Shown here: one piece after another, positions 36,832 through 47,307 of the stretch
Numbering within the stretch: position 1 is the first letter of the stretch
How the letters are laid out: every line of letters begins with the position of its first letter
Assembly (NCBI GenBank): GCA_029210045.1
Contig: JARGNX010000002.1
Location: 1 to 64,000 of the forward strand
Origin: Coxiellaceae bacterium
GTDB lineage: Bacteria > Pseudomonadota > Gammaproteobacteria > Coxiellales > Coxiellaceae
Direction of reading: 5' to 3'
Length of the DNA stretch: 64,000 bases
The notes under the pieces: model-generated
What the model was told of the DNA's origin: nothing
The model's database searches: none
The model's input: the letters and a program-made list of their open reading frames with translations, nothing else
Position numbers and translations under genes: made by a program

Positions 36832-39800
36832 CTAAGCATGCGCATGCGCACCTACCTCTGGTCGAGCCACATGCGCATCCAAGTATCGCCGCGCTTGCTT
36901 AACAAAGGTGAGCAATAAATCCGTAGTTGCAGGCAGCTTACTTAAGCCACGCATGCCCCAAAAATTTGAAGCCACTGACTCGCCATGTGAACCATGCCGG
37001 TGAGTCAATGCCGTAAATTCTGTATCTTGTAAGTTAAATTCGCCAATTTTATTACGCAGCCTTACTCTGTAAGTTAATTTATCAGACGTTAAAAAGGCAT
37101 CACGCTGCTGTCGATCTTTGAAATCAACTTGTCCTGCTGGGCCACCCAACCATTCGTAAACACTTTCCCAAGCTCTATCGTGTTCTTCAGGTTTCGCATT
37201 TAATGCAGCGCGCAAGCGCACCATTAAAACGTTCATATAAGCCTGCATGTTTGCAGCCTTGGCAGCACCTACGACCACATAATTAAACTCACCATTTTTC
37301 TTTTTATTGCCTCGATATTGAGCCTCATATTTGTCGTAACTTTTTTGGTTGCTTTGAATGCGCTTTGTTAACTTTACAAATGAACTACCGCTAAAAAATT
37401 CACGCATTACTTCCTGCTGTGGCTTAACCAGTCGCTCTATTTCACGTTTAGGTAATGGCGCTTTAAAGCGAACATCATGCTGACTGTGCCCTTCCCGATC
37501 AACCATCGCAACATTATACTTGCGCCCAATGCGTTTACTTGGTGGCCCTGATTTTTCAACAGAAGCAACGCGCAACGTTCTATATTGCTGCTCTTTTTTT
37601 AACTTAAGATCGCCCACAGTAACATGATCACGGCGATTAACAGCACTACCTGCCAAGTGTATAACCTTTGAATTAACCGCAGATAACTGTGATTTTAATC
37701 GTGTTTTAACAGCTGAAAAACTGTGATGAGAAGCTGTGGCCACATGCCAATCGTCACAACAACTTTCGTACTGACTCGTATGCATTACCGTTGTCTTAGT
37801 CAATAATGTTTGTATGCGCCCCACAAGGCTTGTAATATCATTAATACCATCCGCCAATAACGGGTGGCTAGCCTTAGGCCTACATTCCAAATTAACGCTG
37901 GCCCAATCAGCACTTAACTCTTTATCCTCACCATTCGGTAACACTTGAGCCTCTTCAAAGGCAGTCAGCATTGCTTGTAATCTATTGAGTGCTTGCTCTA
38001 TAGCCACTGTGTTTTGCCATATCTCTAAACGCACCGCCTGAAGGCCTGTATACTGCTCAACTCGAGGACAGTCAGAGGTTAACGCTGACTCTCTATATTC
38101 CTTCTTTTCGTAATCATGCATACGCGCCAGACACAAAGCATAACGACCTAACATAGCATCATACGTCTCGACCAACTCGCCAGACGTATTTCTGCGGCCA
38201 TAATAACTCAGCAATACCTCACTTTTAAAATCTATTACACCTACAGGATTAGTGGAGTTATCCACCAACATAATCCCTTCACCGTTTTCTAAAACAGTAA
38301 AATCTGCAACATGATAAGGCGGCATTGATAAAACTGTCGTACTGTCAGCTAAACCATGGCGCTTAGCAGCGATTAACAATGGAAATAACACGTCTAGTCT
38401 CTTACCTTGAGCCACTAACGCATGCTTATGCTGCGCATTGCTCTCCACTGTAGAGCCTCTTATTTCTCTGTATTCCGCCTTAAGTAGTGCCTCATCTGTT
38501 GCTAAATCTACTTCATAAGCTTTTAATTCTTCACTGGTGCCGTGCTCAATAGGCTTAGTTCGTTCAACAATCACACGTGGGCTGCTACTTGGCAAAATGA
38601 GCGCCAACATTTGTGACATTGTATTAGATGAGCCACGTTTTATTTCATACTCTTCTAACTCATCCTCTTCCGTCGTACTACCAGCCATATCCTCTAACGG
38701 ATCACGCAATGCCTCTATAACCTTCACCTCACTTGCCACTTTACTCTCAGTAACATCCAGTGTTTCACCTACGTCAACCAAGGGTCGATAACGCTCTACC
38801 CTACTAAATTCATCATCCGTTAATACGCCTGCCTTTAATAAAGTTTCTGCTGAGCCCGATGCATCTACGACAAATTGCTTTGCCTCTTTGCATTTCTTTT
38901 TAAGATAACCCTCGGTATGCAATAATCGAATCCGCTCTTCAATAGCATTATAATCCGTATCAACCGAATTCAATGCAGTAGCTGCAGCACTATACTCACT
39001 TTCCATTACCGCAGCATTTTTATGAAAACTAGTTCCACCTCGTGGTGCTGACTGCATAATCGTAGATCGTACTGCATCAAGCTTCGTGGTTATTTCAGAA
39101 ATTTTTCTATTTAGCGCACGCCATTGTAGCAACAATGACTGCATAGCCCAGTGCATATGCGCGTTATATACCATATTGTAATCGCCCACAAAACTTGCAG
39201 GGCCTTTACCCTTTTTAAATTGCTGTGCAATTTTATGTGCCTCTATCATCAATCCAAATAATTTCATGATATCAGACGCCAACTCATCGCCTTCAACAGG
39301 CTGACCCGATTCCAAATCCAGCGGAAAATATTCAGTGCCTAAAAAACCACTCCACATATAACTGCGACGAGGCAATGACTCGACCGGTTCTTTTAAAACA
39401 TAAGATGCCATTTGCCTGAAATCCGTCTCACGCCCTCCTGTCGTACAATTTAAAAATCTATTCTCAAAAGGCTCTTGCTTTTCTATTGCTTGTAGTGTTT
39501 CATAAAAATTAACTACCGTCTTTCCCAGCACTGAATCAAAAAGCCGCTCTTCATAGCTACCACGCTTAGTCGTCACAGACCCAACACGCATACCACTCGA
39601 CACATTGTGACCATAAAACTCATCAAAGTCGAAAGTGACATTTCCTTGCCTAATGGCTGCATCTGATGAGAAATATAATGTAAAACAACTTAAATGAAAC
39701 ACTGCTGTAGTTAATGACGCACCAAACCCTTGAAACATATCACCCAATGACTGCATCTCTAGCGCCAATTTAACTGTGTTTTTTATACTCGTAACTTTGC

Positions 39801-40422
39801 GCTTAACCTCCCTTAAACGGTTAGGAAATCCATTTGCACCATTGTCTCGTGTAGATTCAGGATAAAAGTTTTTAACTGTGGCTTCTTTGGTACAACAATC
39901 TAAAAAATATTCTAACTGTGTTATTTGGCGCAGCAACTCTGCATTTGCAGGCTGCTTTACCATATTCTGTAATTCATTACAGACCCAAATAATAATTCTA
40001 TTACGACCAAAACTTAAATTTACATCACTACGTGTCACGCTTGCATTTCTTTCTACCGCATAATCTAAAAGTCGCTTTACTGATGACACGACATCTCGGT
40101 AAATAAGACTACGGTTATATCGCTGCAAATCGTGCTGTCGTCGCGTATACTCAAAATCCATTGGCTCTAATGGTGACACTAATGCATGCTGGCCATAATA
40201 AATGCGATACGATTGTATCGAATACCAACCTTTAGCATACTCCACTTTAAATATATCTGGCATGCCTGCATTAATATCAGCAAGCGAAGGCATCACCGCC
40301 CCATCGACATAACCTTGCTGGCGTGAAGCCACATAGGTATCACGCGCAAATCCCAACGTGCCAACGTCATCATTAGACCTGCTGAAGCTCTGCCGAACTA
40401 TGGCTTTAATCTCTCGACTCAT
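36832..40422 (-). CDS. giant hypothetical protein 1 (1196 residues), related at its C-terminus to the protein at 43205-47008
   Basis: A soluble, mostly helical protein of 1196 residues with no recognised domain, signal peptide or membrane segment. The ATG at 40422 has GGAGG 7 nt upstream; a GTG directly precedes it. Near the C-terminus, TYRVRLRNKIG is followed by a hairpin-like segment ending in HRHG (1141-1144) and a closing helix (LTFVKQARRYL). The same pattern closes the giant protein at 43205-47008. A similar YNVAMVDREG motif occurs about 150 residues earlier. Large size, absence of relatives and the local context suggest a host-interaction protein, but no function can be assigned. Confidence 0.65.
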   Translation of the reverse strand: MSREIKAIVRQSFSRSNDDVGTLGFARDTYVASRQQGYVDGAVMPSLADINAGMPDIFKVEYAKGWYSIQSYRIYYGQHALVSPLEPMDFEYTRRQHDLQRYNRSLIYRDVVSSVKRLLDYAVERNASVTRSDVNLSFGRNRIIIWVCNELQNMVKQPANAELLRQITQLEYFLDCCTKEATVKNFYPESTRDNGANGFPNRLREVKRKVTSIKNTVKLALEMQSLGDMFQGFGASLTTAVFHLSCFTLYFSSDAAIRQGNVTFDFDEFYGHNVSSGMRVGSVTTKRGSYEERLFDSVLGKTVVNFYETLQAIEKQEPFENRFLNCTTGGRETDFRQMASYVLKEPVESLPRRSYMWSGFLGTEYFPLDLESGQPVEGDELASDIMKLFGLMIEAHKIAQQFKKGKGPASFVGDYNMVYNAHMHWAMQSLLLQWRALNRKISEITTKLDAVRSTIMQSAPRGGTSFHKNAAVMESEYSAAATALNSVDTDYNAIEERIRLLHTEGYLKKKCKEAKQFVVDASGSAETLLKAGVLTDDEFSRVERYRPLVDVGETLDVTESKVASEVKVIEALRDPLEDMAGSTTEEDELEEYEIKRGSSNTMSQMLALILPSSSPRVIVERTKPIEHGTSEELKAYEVDLATDEALLKAEYREIRGSTVESNAQHKHALVAQGKRLDVLFPLLIAAKRHGLADSTTVLSMPPYHVADFTVLENGEGIMLVDNSTNPVGVIDFKSEVLLSYYGRRNTSGELVETYDAMLGRYALCLARMHDYEKKEYRESALTSDCPRVEQYTGLQAVRLEIWQNTVAIEQALNRLQAMLTAFEEAQVLPNGEDKELSADWASVNLECRPKASHPLLADGINDITSLVGRIQTLLTKTTVMHTSQYESCCDDWHVATASHHSFSAVKTRLKSQLSAVNSKVIHLAGSAVNRRDHVTVGDLKLKKEQQYRTLRVASVEKSGPPSKRIGRKYNVAMVDREGHSQHDVRFKAPLPKREIERLVKPQQEVMREFFSGSSFVKLTKRIQSNQKSYDKYEAQYRGNKKKNGEFNYVVVGAAKAANMQAYMNVLMVRLRAALNAKPEEHDRAWESVYEWLGGPAGQVDFKDRQQRDAFLTSDKLTYRVRLRNKIGEFNLQDTEFTALTHRHGSHGESVASNFWGMRGLSKLPATTDLLLTFVKQARRYLDAHVARPEVGAHAHA

Positions 40423-40707
40423 CACTCACCCTCCCACAGTAGGTTATGACAGTACGGAATAGAAATAAGCTAAAAGGAACCGTGCATTGCGAATAACAGT
40501 CCCTGTTTACTCCCACACTTTGATTTTTTAGTGTACGAGCGATTGATTAATATAATATTAATGGGGTGGTATTGAGAAATAGACTACGTCTGCGCGGGCA
40601 ATTATATGAGGATTTGAGATATTTCGAAATGCCGCAACGGCAGTATAATTACACCGTTAACAAATTACAAGCTTCTTTTACTAAGCCACTGAATTACCTG
40701 CATTAAA

Positions 40708-42105
40708 CTATAAAACTCTCGCCGCCAAATTGTCTCTACGCTCCAAGTAACGACTTTGGCGATGACAGCGTAAGTAATCATTTTCACTCAACACAGCCAG
40801 TATCAGGCGAATATCTGCACAACATTCAAAATATATTTTTATTTTGGTTTTATTGTGCAATTGCTCGTAATGCTCGAGCAACCCATACATCTGCTCCAAG
40901 CAAGCGTCCAATTGTTTATTAATCCCGACATGACCCAAGGATATAGCTTTAGCTTCACCGGCAGTAATAACATCTCTCAGCTGCAACGGCACAGGCAACG
41001 ACAGCTTATTTAGTAACTGCATAGAAGCGATCACATTATCTTTTAGTAACCTTAAATTATTCACGACCTTTGAACGATACTCATCTTCCAATTGCCGCTT
41101 GCGCTGATCAATCTCACTCGACATATAACAGTTCATGTAGATATAATATGAAAATAAAACAATCGCCCCCCCATGCTTAATCATTTCACGCACTGCCTCA
41201 ATACTATTGGTTCGCAACAAATCTCCATATAGGTAAATTGAACGAAAGGCAAAAAACACGCCATAAATAAGCCGCTCTGTGGCTTGTATTACCCATCTAG
41301 CATTACATTGAATGTATTGCTGGCGATCTTTATCATATAAAACCAGCTGCTTTATTTGCAAAGCAACTTTTTCATTTAAACATTCCAAATGTAAGTTAAC
41401 CTTCTGCAAAATTTCATTACCGTTGTCACTAGGAATTTTTAACTGAAATGTGAGCGGCAATAATAATGATTTATATTGACTCTGCATGTCATGAGATTGC
41501 TCTTTAATATCATCCACCTTGTCTTGATGTGATGCTTGACACCAATATAACTGCAGCAATGCCATCCCCCAATGAAAACCAATAAAAACACCACTGGCTG
41601 CACTAGACGCATATAAAAAATGATCGAAATTACTATCAGGATTAACGATATCAAAATTACTCGTTACCACCTCCCAGGCAGCAACAAAACATTGACTAAA
41701 ATCCATCCATGCCGTACCTGACAATAGCAATAAATATAAAATCATACGCTTATTTAAACGGGTATCACTCGCGATTGATCGCGCATAGCCCTTATGCGCT
41801 GTTCGATACGGGCTTAGTGCCGCAGTGTTTCTATTGCACCTTTTACTAAGCGGAGTAAATTCAACGACCGCTGACACCAAAAAAAATACTGACACAGTAA
41901 AAAACACGGGCAATTGTGATGGTATATCTGAATTGTTATCAAGCCACTGTCGCTGTCCCAAATAAGCCAGTGCTGTTGAAGCAGCAATGATGGAAAAGCC
42001 AATTACAGTGCGTACAACACTTTTTTGACGCTTGCGCTGTCGATGACTAACGGCATTACTAATTGACCGATAAGCTCCACCAGGGTTTAACTCTTTTGCT
42101 TCCAT
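40708..42105 (-). CDS. hypothetical multi-pass membrane protein
   Basis: A 465-residue protein with about six transmembrane segments (near residues 33-50, 66-83, 121-138, 165-187, 283-300 and 325-345), a cytoplasmic-looking stretch of about 100 residues between segments 4 and 5, and a C-terminal helical region of about 120 residues. No family was recognised. It lies in tandem upstream of giant protein 1 on the same strand, 286 bp away, and divergent from another membrane protein. That gap (40423-40707) holds no other gene. Confidence 0.6.
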   Translation of the reverse strand: MEAKELNPGGAYRSISNAVSHRQRKRQKSVVRTVIGFSIIAASTALAYLGQRQWLDNNSDIPSQLPVFFTVSVFFLVSAVVEFTPLSKRCNRNTAALSPYRTAHKGYARSIASDTRLNKRMILYLLLLSGTAWMDFSQCFVAAWEVVTSNFDIVNPDSNFDHFLYASSAASGVFIGFHWGMALLQLYWCQASHQDKVDDIKEQSHDMQSQYKSLLLPLTFQLKIPSDNGNEILQKVNLHLECLNEKVALQIKQLVLYDKDRQQYIQCNARWVIQATERLIYGVFFAFRSIYLYGDLLRTNSIEAVREMIKHGGAIVLFSYYIYMNCYMSSEIDQRKRQLEDEYRSKVVNNLRLLKDNVIASMQLLNKLSLPVPLQLRDVITAGEAKAISLGHVGINKQLDACLEQMYGLLEHYEQLHNKTKIKIYFECCADIRLILAVLSENDYLRCHRQSRYLERRDNLAARVL

Positions 42106-42335
42106 TTATATCCACCGAACCATCCATAGCAAGCCACACTATAATGAAATATTCCTGAGCTGCCACTTGTATTGATATAAGTGATCTCAACGAATAAATA
42201 TAAAAAATACTAACAAATAATAACTACTATCAATCTAAACAATACAACCATAGTAATTTTAAAAATTGTCTACGCTATATAAACCGCTTCGATTATATTG
42301 AAAGCATATAAACCAATCGATACAAGGAAATATCA

Positions 42336-43208
42336 ATGGGCTTCTTAAACAATAAAATCAGTTGCTTCCCCAACAGAAATACTTCGTCGTGTAACTCAGC
42401 CAAAATTGCATTAGCCACCGGCAAGGCATTCTCACTCATTGGTGCGGTAATGGTGATTATCGGCACATCCCTGTTTCTTGGTGAGGTGGTTAACGAAAAA
42501 CCTAAAGCTTCACACCTGTGGACGAGCGATGGCCTTAGCATTGGTGGCGCTACACTTATTGTGATTGGCTCTTTTTTACAACACTTCGGTCTTAGTAAAT
42601 TAACCATCGCCTGCACCAATGGTATCGATACCAGCGGCAATACGACACACATCAAAAATGCACCACGGTTTACCTCTCAACAATTACGCTGGGTGGCCAC
42701 CATCAACGTTTTGCTAGCAGCGGTGAGTTATGGCGTGCCTTATTATATACAGGATAAAGCGTTTATAGATAATATACATAAAACCAAAACAGCTATCTCG
42801 CCATTGACCATTGCGTCATACCCATTAACACTACTTTTTTTAGTGGCATATATCATTTGCTTTAGACAAGCCGTTAAAAGCAAAATCTATGAAGCAGAGA
42901 ACCAAATACCTCTCAATAGCGGATATCAGCACCTTGAATCTGGGACACCAGATATACACCCGGATGACACTCAGTCCTATGATTCAGATACGTCACCCCT
43001 ACCTACAGAAAGGGAAAACAGACTATCAATAAGAACAATTTCTACCGACACTACCGACACAACTAAGCAAAAAATCGATTTACTACAAGAGCTAGACGCT
43101 GAAAAAACCACAACGGCAATATTTGATGAGCAATCTGAGACCAAACAGGATATAAACTATGGCAGTTCAGATTCAGATTCAGATAGCAGTATTTTTGGCT
43201 ATAACTAA
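42336..43208 (+). CDS. hypothetical membrane protein with acidic Ser/Asp-rich tail
   Basis: A 290-residue protein with four transmembrane segments (near 27-47, 65-85, 114-134 and 150-173) and a long hydrophilic C-terminal region rich in Asp, Ser and Thr, ending in repeated SD pairs. AAGGA lies 7 nt before the ATG. Its stop overlaps the convergent giant gene by 4 bp. No family was recognised. The order of two membrane proteins between two related giants may be functional or may reflect duplication. Confidence 0.6.
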   Translation: MGFLNNKISCFPNRNTSSCNSAKIALATGKAFSLIGAVMVIIGTSLFLGEVVNEKPKASHLWTSDGLSIGGATLIVIGSFLQHFGLSKLTIACTNGIDTSGNTTHIKNAPRFTSQQLRWVATINVLLAAVSYGVPYYIQDKAFIDNIHKTKTAISPLTIASYPLTLLFLVAYIICFRQAVKSKIYEAENQIPLNSGYQHLESGTPDIHPDDTQSYDSDTSPLPTERENRLSIRTISTDTTDTTKQKIDLLQELDAEKTTTAIFDEQSETKQDINYGSSDSDSDSSIFGYN

Positions 43209-46200
43209 GAGCTGACCAAAGAACTAGTACTAAACACCTCAGACTGCGACTTCCTCAATATTTTATTTGCGGCGTTTATAAATCTAGACAAGGGCTTACG
43301 TGTGGTAGTATTTATACAACAACAAGTTGACCCAAAGAATTTTCTGGCACTACTTAAACTACGTATAGGAATGGTGACACCCTGCTGATCACGCTTGTCA
43401 CCATGGCGATGGCGATTAAAATGAAAGCCTTTTAATTCAACCAATCTCCCCTTTGCATTCATCAATGTGATGTCATACTCAGTATTGTCAATCTCTTGCA
43501 ACTGTTTTAACGTATGACTTAAGGTCAACGTTGACAGCGATTTTTCTTCACGCGGATTCTCTGTTAGCCTTTCTATGATTCGACAAATCATATCCACCTT
43601 TTTCATGCCCAATGTTACATAATTCGCTCGTGCAATTTCGTCCATTGTCATCGGTGACATATGTTGGTGTTTAAACTGATGATACTCACTAATCAACTGA
43701 TCTAAACGATTTTCCAGCTTGCCAAAGTACGAACTATCGAACACCTGCTGTAAAATACCTCCCTGTTTAATCAACACCGACTTTAAGTGCCGTAATTTAT
43801 TATTTATGAGCTTATCAAATGCTAGTAGGTTTAAATCTCGTGCCGTAGGGTCAAACAAACCCCCAACTACAGCACTAGAATTAGAATTTCTTCTGCTTCG
43901 ACCAACATACTTACAATAAGCTTGCTGCTGTAAATCTTTTATTTGCTGCCATGTTTTTTTATTAGCGCCTGAGCTATAACCTATCTCATCTTTAAGTGAC
44001 GTAATTTTTTGCTTTGCTTTGCTTGTTATTGCGCCCATTGCTTTACACAACTCTACATAGCGCGCTGCTGTTATTGATTTTATTGCTAAATTTGAATTGC
44101 TAAATTGATACGACGCTATAGCGTGTATATTATTTTGAATAATATTCATCTTTGCAATGGTATCCTTCATTGCTGCAAATAGTTTACTTTGCTCATCAAT
44201 GCCGCCTTCCAGCCCCGGCAGCGCCAGTGGGTGATTAGCCTGCAATATACCATCAACTTGAGACCAATCTAATTGATCAACCCCATCTTCGAGCGATTTA
44301 TTAGCTGCATTAACGGTTTCAATAAAACGAATACGGCGTCGAATTTGCATCTCTAATATTTTTGACAAATCATAAAATACATACTGCAGTGCTAACACCC
44401 TAAGCCAGCGCGACTCGCTATCCTCAAACGAATTTAGTAGCTCAGTATCAAAATAAGACTGCAATTGCTCGGATGTTTCTTTAATACCAAAAAATTCTTG
44501 GTTTAATATTTTATCGCCAATACGCAAAGCAAAGCTCAGCGGAGCAGCACTATCGCTATCACTGGTCTCATCTAAGGGCAAATAAGCTCTTTGCTGCTTA
44601 CTCTCAATCACATGGGGAAATATCCGAGCCATTGAAGTAGGGTCTTTATTTGTCACAAGCGACATAAATCCCGCTCTAAGAGACGCAACACTGACAGCCT
44701 CATAATTCAAATCTGTTGCCTTATTTTCCTCAACTGCTGACTGCTGCTGAACCTGCATCATTCTCATTACTGGTCGCTCACCTCGCCTACTAATATCGAA
44801 TGTTCTTGACAATAAAGAGTGAAACACTAGCTGTCTTAGTGTATTAACTTCTAGCATATCTGGCGTATGACTTATACGATTACATTTTTGTATGCTCACC
44901 GCATCAATTTCATAGACACAACAATTATCGTCGCACCGCATTAATTGCCACTCTTCTACTGCCTGACCCGAAGCATTTGTTGCTATAAATTTTATATAGT
45001 AATTGCGAGGATTTTTTAATAGATCTTCAGCTAGACCATCTCGCATACAGGATGGGTGCAACTTACCGTAGGTTTTCTTTTTTAAGCAACTAATAATAAG
45101 CGGGTAAAAATTGGCTGAATTATTAACCTTACCTCCACGTGAAATTCCGTTTAATTCGATAGGCCTAACACCATGTCTCATTACATGATAATGATTACTG
45201 CAGCCATTACGTGGTAATCGAGCCTCATTATTCATCAAGCGTAATGCGGGTTTCTTTTCTTCCGCTAAGCTTGCACCGCGCACATCGTTATACGATGCCA
45301 ACGCTCTAATCGCCCTTTCACTACGCCGTCTTAAGCTTTTTCTTAGCTTACGCAGCTCACTGGAAAACTGAATTTCATTTTTTGAGACAACACCTTCTTC
45401 TACATCTTCAATAGACACATCTTGTTTTGATAAAAAGGTTTGGGGCAATACCTCAGCTGGAGGCATCGGGGTTGGATCAGGAGTTGGTGCTTTCGGCATC
45501 ACATCAAGCGCTAACCGACGCCGCTCAGATATAGCCGCCAATAATTTAGCAAAGCCGCCTCTTTCGCTGGCTAACTTTCTCCAACTTTCTCTATTGTGTG
45601 AAATCACTTCAGCAGTTAGCGGATTAAGCCTAACCTGGTTGCGATACATTTCAAGTACAGGGCTTGGAATGTCCACATAGGCAAATAAACTATCTGCATA
45701 CGTGGGCGTCGCCGTGTAGCGATCCCTATAATATTGCGAAACCACCTCACGACACACATCATAGCCGCTAGCGAACAATACATCTGCAAAAAAGAGTTCC
45801 AGACTATCATTTGTAGCTATAGCGCGATCACAATATGCATTTGCCTCTACTTGCTCTGATGGCGTTAATGGTTGGGGGTCAACCAGCGGTACATTTTGTT
45901 TCGCACGATAGTATTTTGCTTCTGCACATAGCACCAACTGAAAGGCATACTGTTGTTTATCTGTGCCTAGAACTTTTTTCATTTCACTAATGGCGCTTAT
46001 AATACGTGACTCACCGCTTTGCACCAATATCTTTTTACACTGTTGCCACACTTGCGGCGTAAGATCATTTGGCAAATACACATGACGATAGTTATGATGA
46101 AAAATCACAGGCAATGCAGCAGGAAGCGCATCAACATCACCTGCTTCAAACTTACGTCGCTGTTGAATATATTTCTGACACAATGCCTTACTAACAAAGT

Positions 46201-47008
46201 CAATAGCCTGAGCGGTATAGACCACCCCCTCAAGTATGAGAGCATCATGCAGTAATTTTTCCATTACCACAGGTTCAGGTAGGTCACTCGTTAAACTTTG
46301 AAAATGTTTCATTGCTAGATCTTTGGCAACAGTTTCGTTATCCCCCATTTTAAATTTAAAATCTAATGCATACTGAACCTCAGTTTCTAGCTGTGGATGA
46401 TATGTTGGTCGAACCTCGGGGGAAGGAGCATCCATAAAACTCACCCTAGGCTTACCTCCACTTTGACTACGACTCCTGATTTTTCTAAGATCTCTTCCAT
46501 TGAGGCTTCGGCCTCTACGCCGGCCTCTTCCTTCATCGCTTTTAGACTCAGTGCGTGATCGCGAACGTTGTCGCGCTCGTTCAATACGTCGCTGATGATT
46601 TCTATCGCGCGCTTCTCGTTGCCGATTTTCTTGAAAGGCTTTTTTAGCCTCCTCCTCTTGCTCATCAGCTTGAATTTTTCTTTCTTGCTCTGCATTTTGT
46701 TGAAGGTCATGCTGTATTTTAGCCATCATTTCCGCCGCTACATTCCCGGCCGCACTACCCGTTACCACTTCCGTAACATTTTTCTTCACGCTTTCTTTCC
46801 ATGATCCGGATGCGTTATTCTCCGAGCTCGAGTGCTGCAGGACATTGGTTGACTCAGCCTTAATTCGCGGGGCTCCGGAAATCGCCTTGGGTGAATGCCT
46901 TGAAATATGCTGCTCTTGCTCTTGATTGGAATTAGCAGGAGTAGGACTAGCTGACTTCCTGCCTAAGATTCTTTGCCACCAATATGGTGAGCCTGCCTGG
47001 TTCCTCAT
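43205..47008 (-). CDS. giant hypothetical protein 2 (1267 residues) with an Arg/Ser-rich segment
   Basis: A soluble protein of 1267 residues with no recognised catalytic domain. Residues about 75-145 form a charged Gln/Glu helix that may be a coiled coil, and about 140-190 are very basic with RS dipeptides (RQRSRSR, RGRRRGRS, IRSRSQS), resembling eukaryotic SR or nuclear-localisation sequence. The C-terminus has EYDITLMNAKG followed by HRHG (1200-1203) and a closing helix (LSRFINAANKIL), the pattern also seen in giant protein 1. The ATG at 47008 has GGGGGG 6 nt upstream, very like the start of giant 1. A host-directed role is inferred only. Confidence 0.65.
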   Translation of the reverse strand: MRNQAGSPYWWQRILGRKSASPTPANSNQEQEQHISRHSPKAISGAPRIKAESTNVLQHSSSENNASGSWKESVKKNVTEVVTGSAAGNVAAEMMAKIQHDLQQNAEQERKIQADEQEEEAKKAFQENRQREARDRNHQRRIERARQRSRSRTESKSDEGRGRRRGRSLNGRDLRKIRSRSQSGGKPRVSFMDAPSPEVRPTYHPQLETEVQYALDFKFKMGDNETVAKDLAMKHFQSLTSDLPEPVVMEKLLHDALILEGVVYTAQAIDFVSKALCQKYIQQRRKFEAGDVDALPAALPVIFHHNYRHVYLPNDLTPQVWQQCKKILVQSGESRIISAISEMKKVLGTDKQQYAFQLVLCAEAKYYRAKQNVPLVDPQPLTPSEQVEANAYCDRAIATNDSLELFFADVLFASGYDVCREVVSQYYRDRYTATPTYADSLFAYVDIPSPVLEMYRNQVRLNPLTAEVISHNRESWRKLASERGGFAKLLAAISERRRLALDVMPKAPTPDPTPMPPAEVLPQTFLSKQDVSIEDVEEGVVSKNEIQFSSELRKLRKSLRRRSERAIRALASYNDVRGASLAEEKKPALRLMNNEARLPRNGCSNHYHVMRHGVRPIELNGISRGGKVNNSANFYPLIISCLKKKTYGKLHPSCMRDGLAEDLLKNPRNYYIKFIATNASGQAVEEWQLMRCDDNCCVYEIDAVSIQKCNRISHTPDMLEVNTLRQLVFHSLLSRTFDISRRGERPVMRMMQVQQQSAVEENKATDLNYEAVSVASLRAGFMSLVTNKDPTSMARIFPHVIESKQQRAYLPLDETSDSDSAAPLSFALRIGDKILNQEFFGIKETSEQLQSYFDTELLNSFEDSESRWLRVLALQYVFYDLSKILEMQIRRRIRFIETVNAANKSLEDGVDQLDWSQVDGILQANHPLALPGLEGGIDEQSKLFAAMKDTIAKMNIIQNNIHAIASYQFSNSNLAIKSITAARYVELCKAMGAITSKAKQKITSLKDEIGYSSGANKKTWQQIKDLQQQAYCKYVGRSRRNSNSSAVVGGLFDPTARDLNLLAFDKLINNKLRHLKSVLIKQGGILQQVFDSSYFGKLENRLDQLISEYHQFKHQHMSPMTMDEIARANYVTLGMKKVDMICRIIERLTENPREEKSLSTLTLSHTLKQLQEIDNTEYDITLMNAKGRLVELKGFHFNRHRHGDKRDQQGVTIPIRSLSSARKFFGSTCCCINTTTRKPLSRFINAANKILRKSQSEVFSTSSLVSS

Positions 47009-47247
47009 CACTCGCCCCCCGTTATATTGCTTGCGTGCATGTACGGCCTACCCGAACGAACACGGACATTTATACGGACAAATATATTGAGAAGAAAACA
47101 CCGATGCGACGCTAGAACTTAGCTTTTGGTGCCCACTTAACTGCTCCTACAGTCATTTCACTTAGGCGAGGTTCCCTTTTTCACCCCAACAACTTTTTAT
47201 GCTAACAGAAAAAAATTTTTCTGTCTCTTATAGAAACACGAAAATGC

Positions 47248-47268
47248 TTTGTTAACTCGGTTAACAAA
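47248..47268. promoter_or_regulatory. perfect 21-bp inverted repeat, possible operator
   Basis: Arms TTTGTTAAC and GTTAACAAA around a 3-bp centre. It lies in the 299-bp gap (47009-47307) upstream of giant gene 2. There is no T-run on either side, so an operator fits better than a terminator. The gap also holds a weaker hairpin (CAGAAAAA/TTTTTCTG) and no other gene. Confidence 0.45.
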
Positions 47269-47307
47269 ATCATATTGAATATCTAATTACAGATTTTATA
47301 AATAGTA

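Noticed and set aside
42106-42335. AT-rich gap considered for a promoter or small RNA
   Set aside because: TTGTCT and TATATT are present but 22 bp apart, and no stable hairpin or frame is seen.
47100-47145. Very short frame (14 codons) within the gap upstream of giant gene 2
   Set aside because: No convincing ribosome site, and the length is expected by chance.
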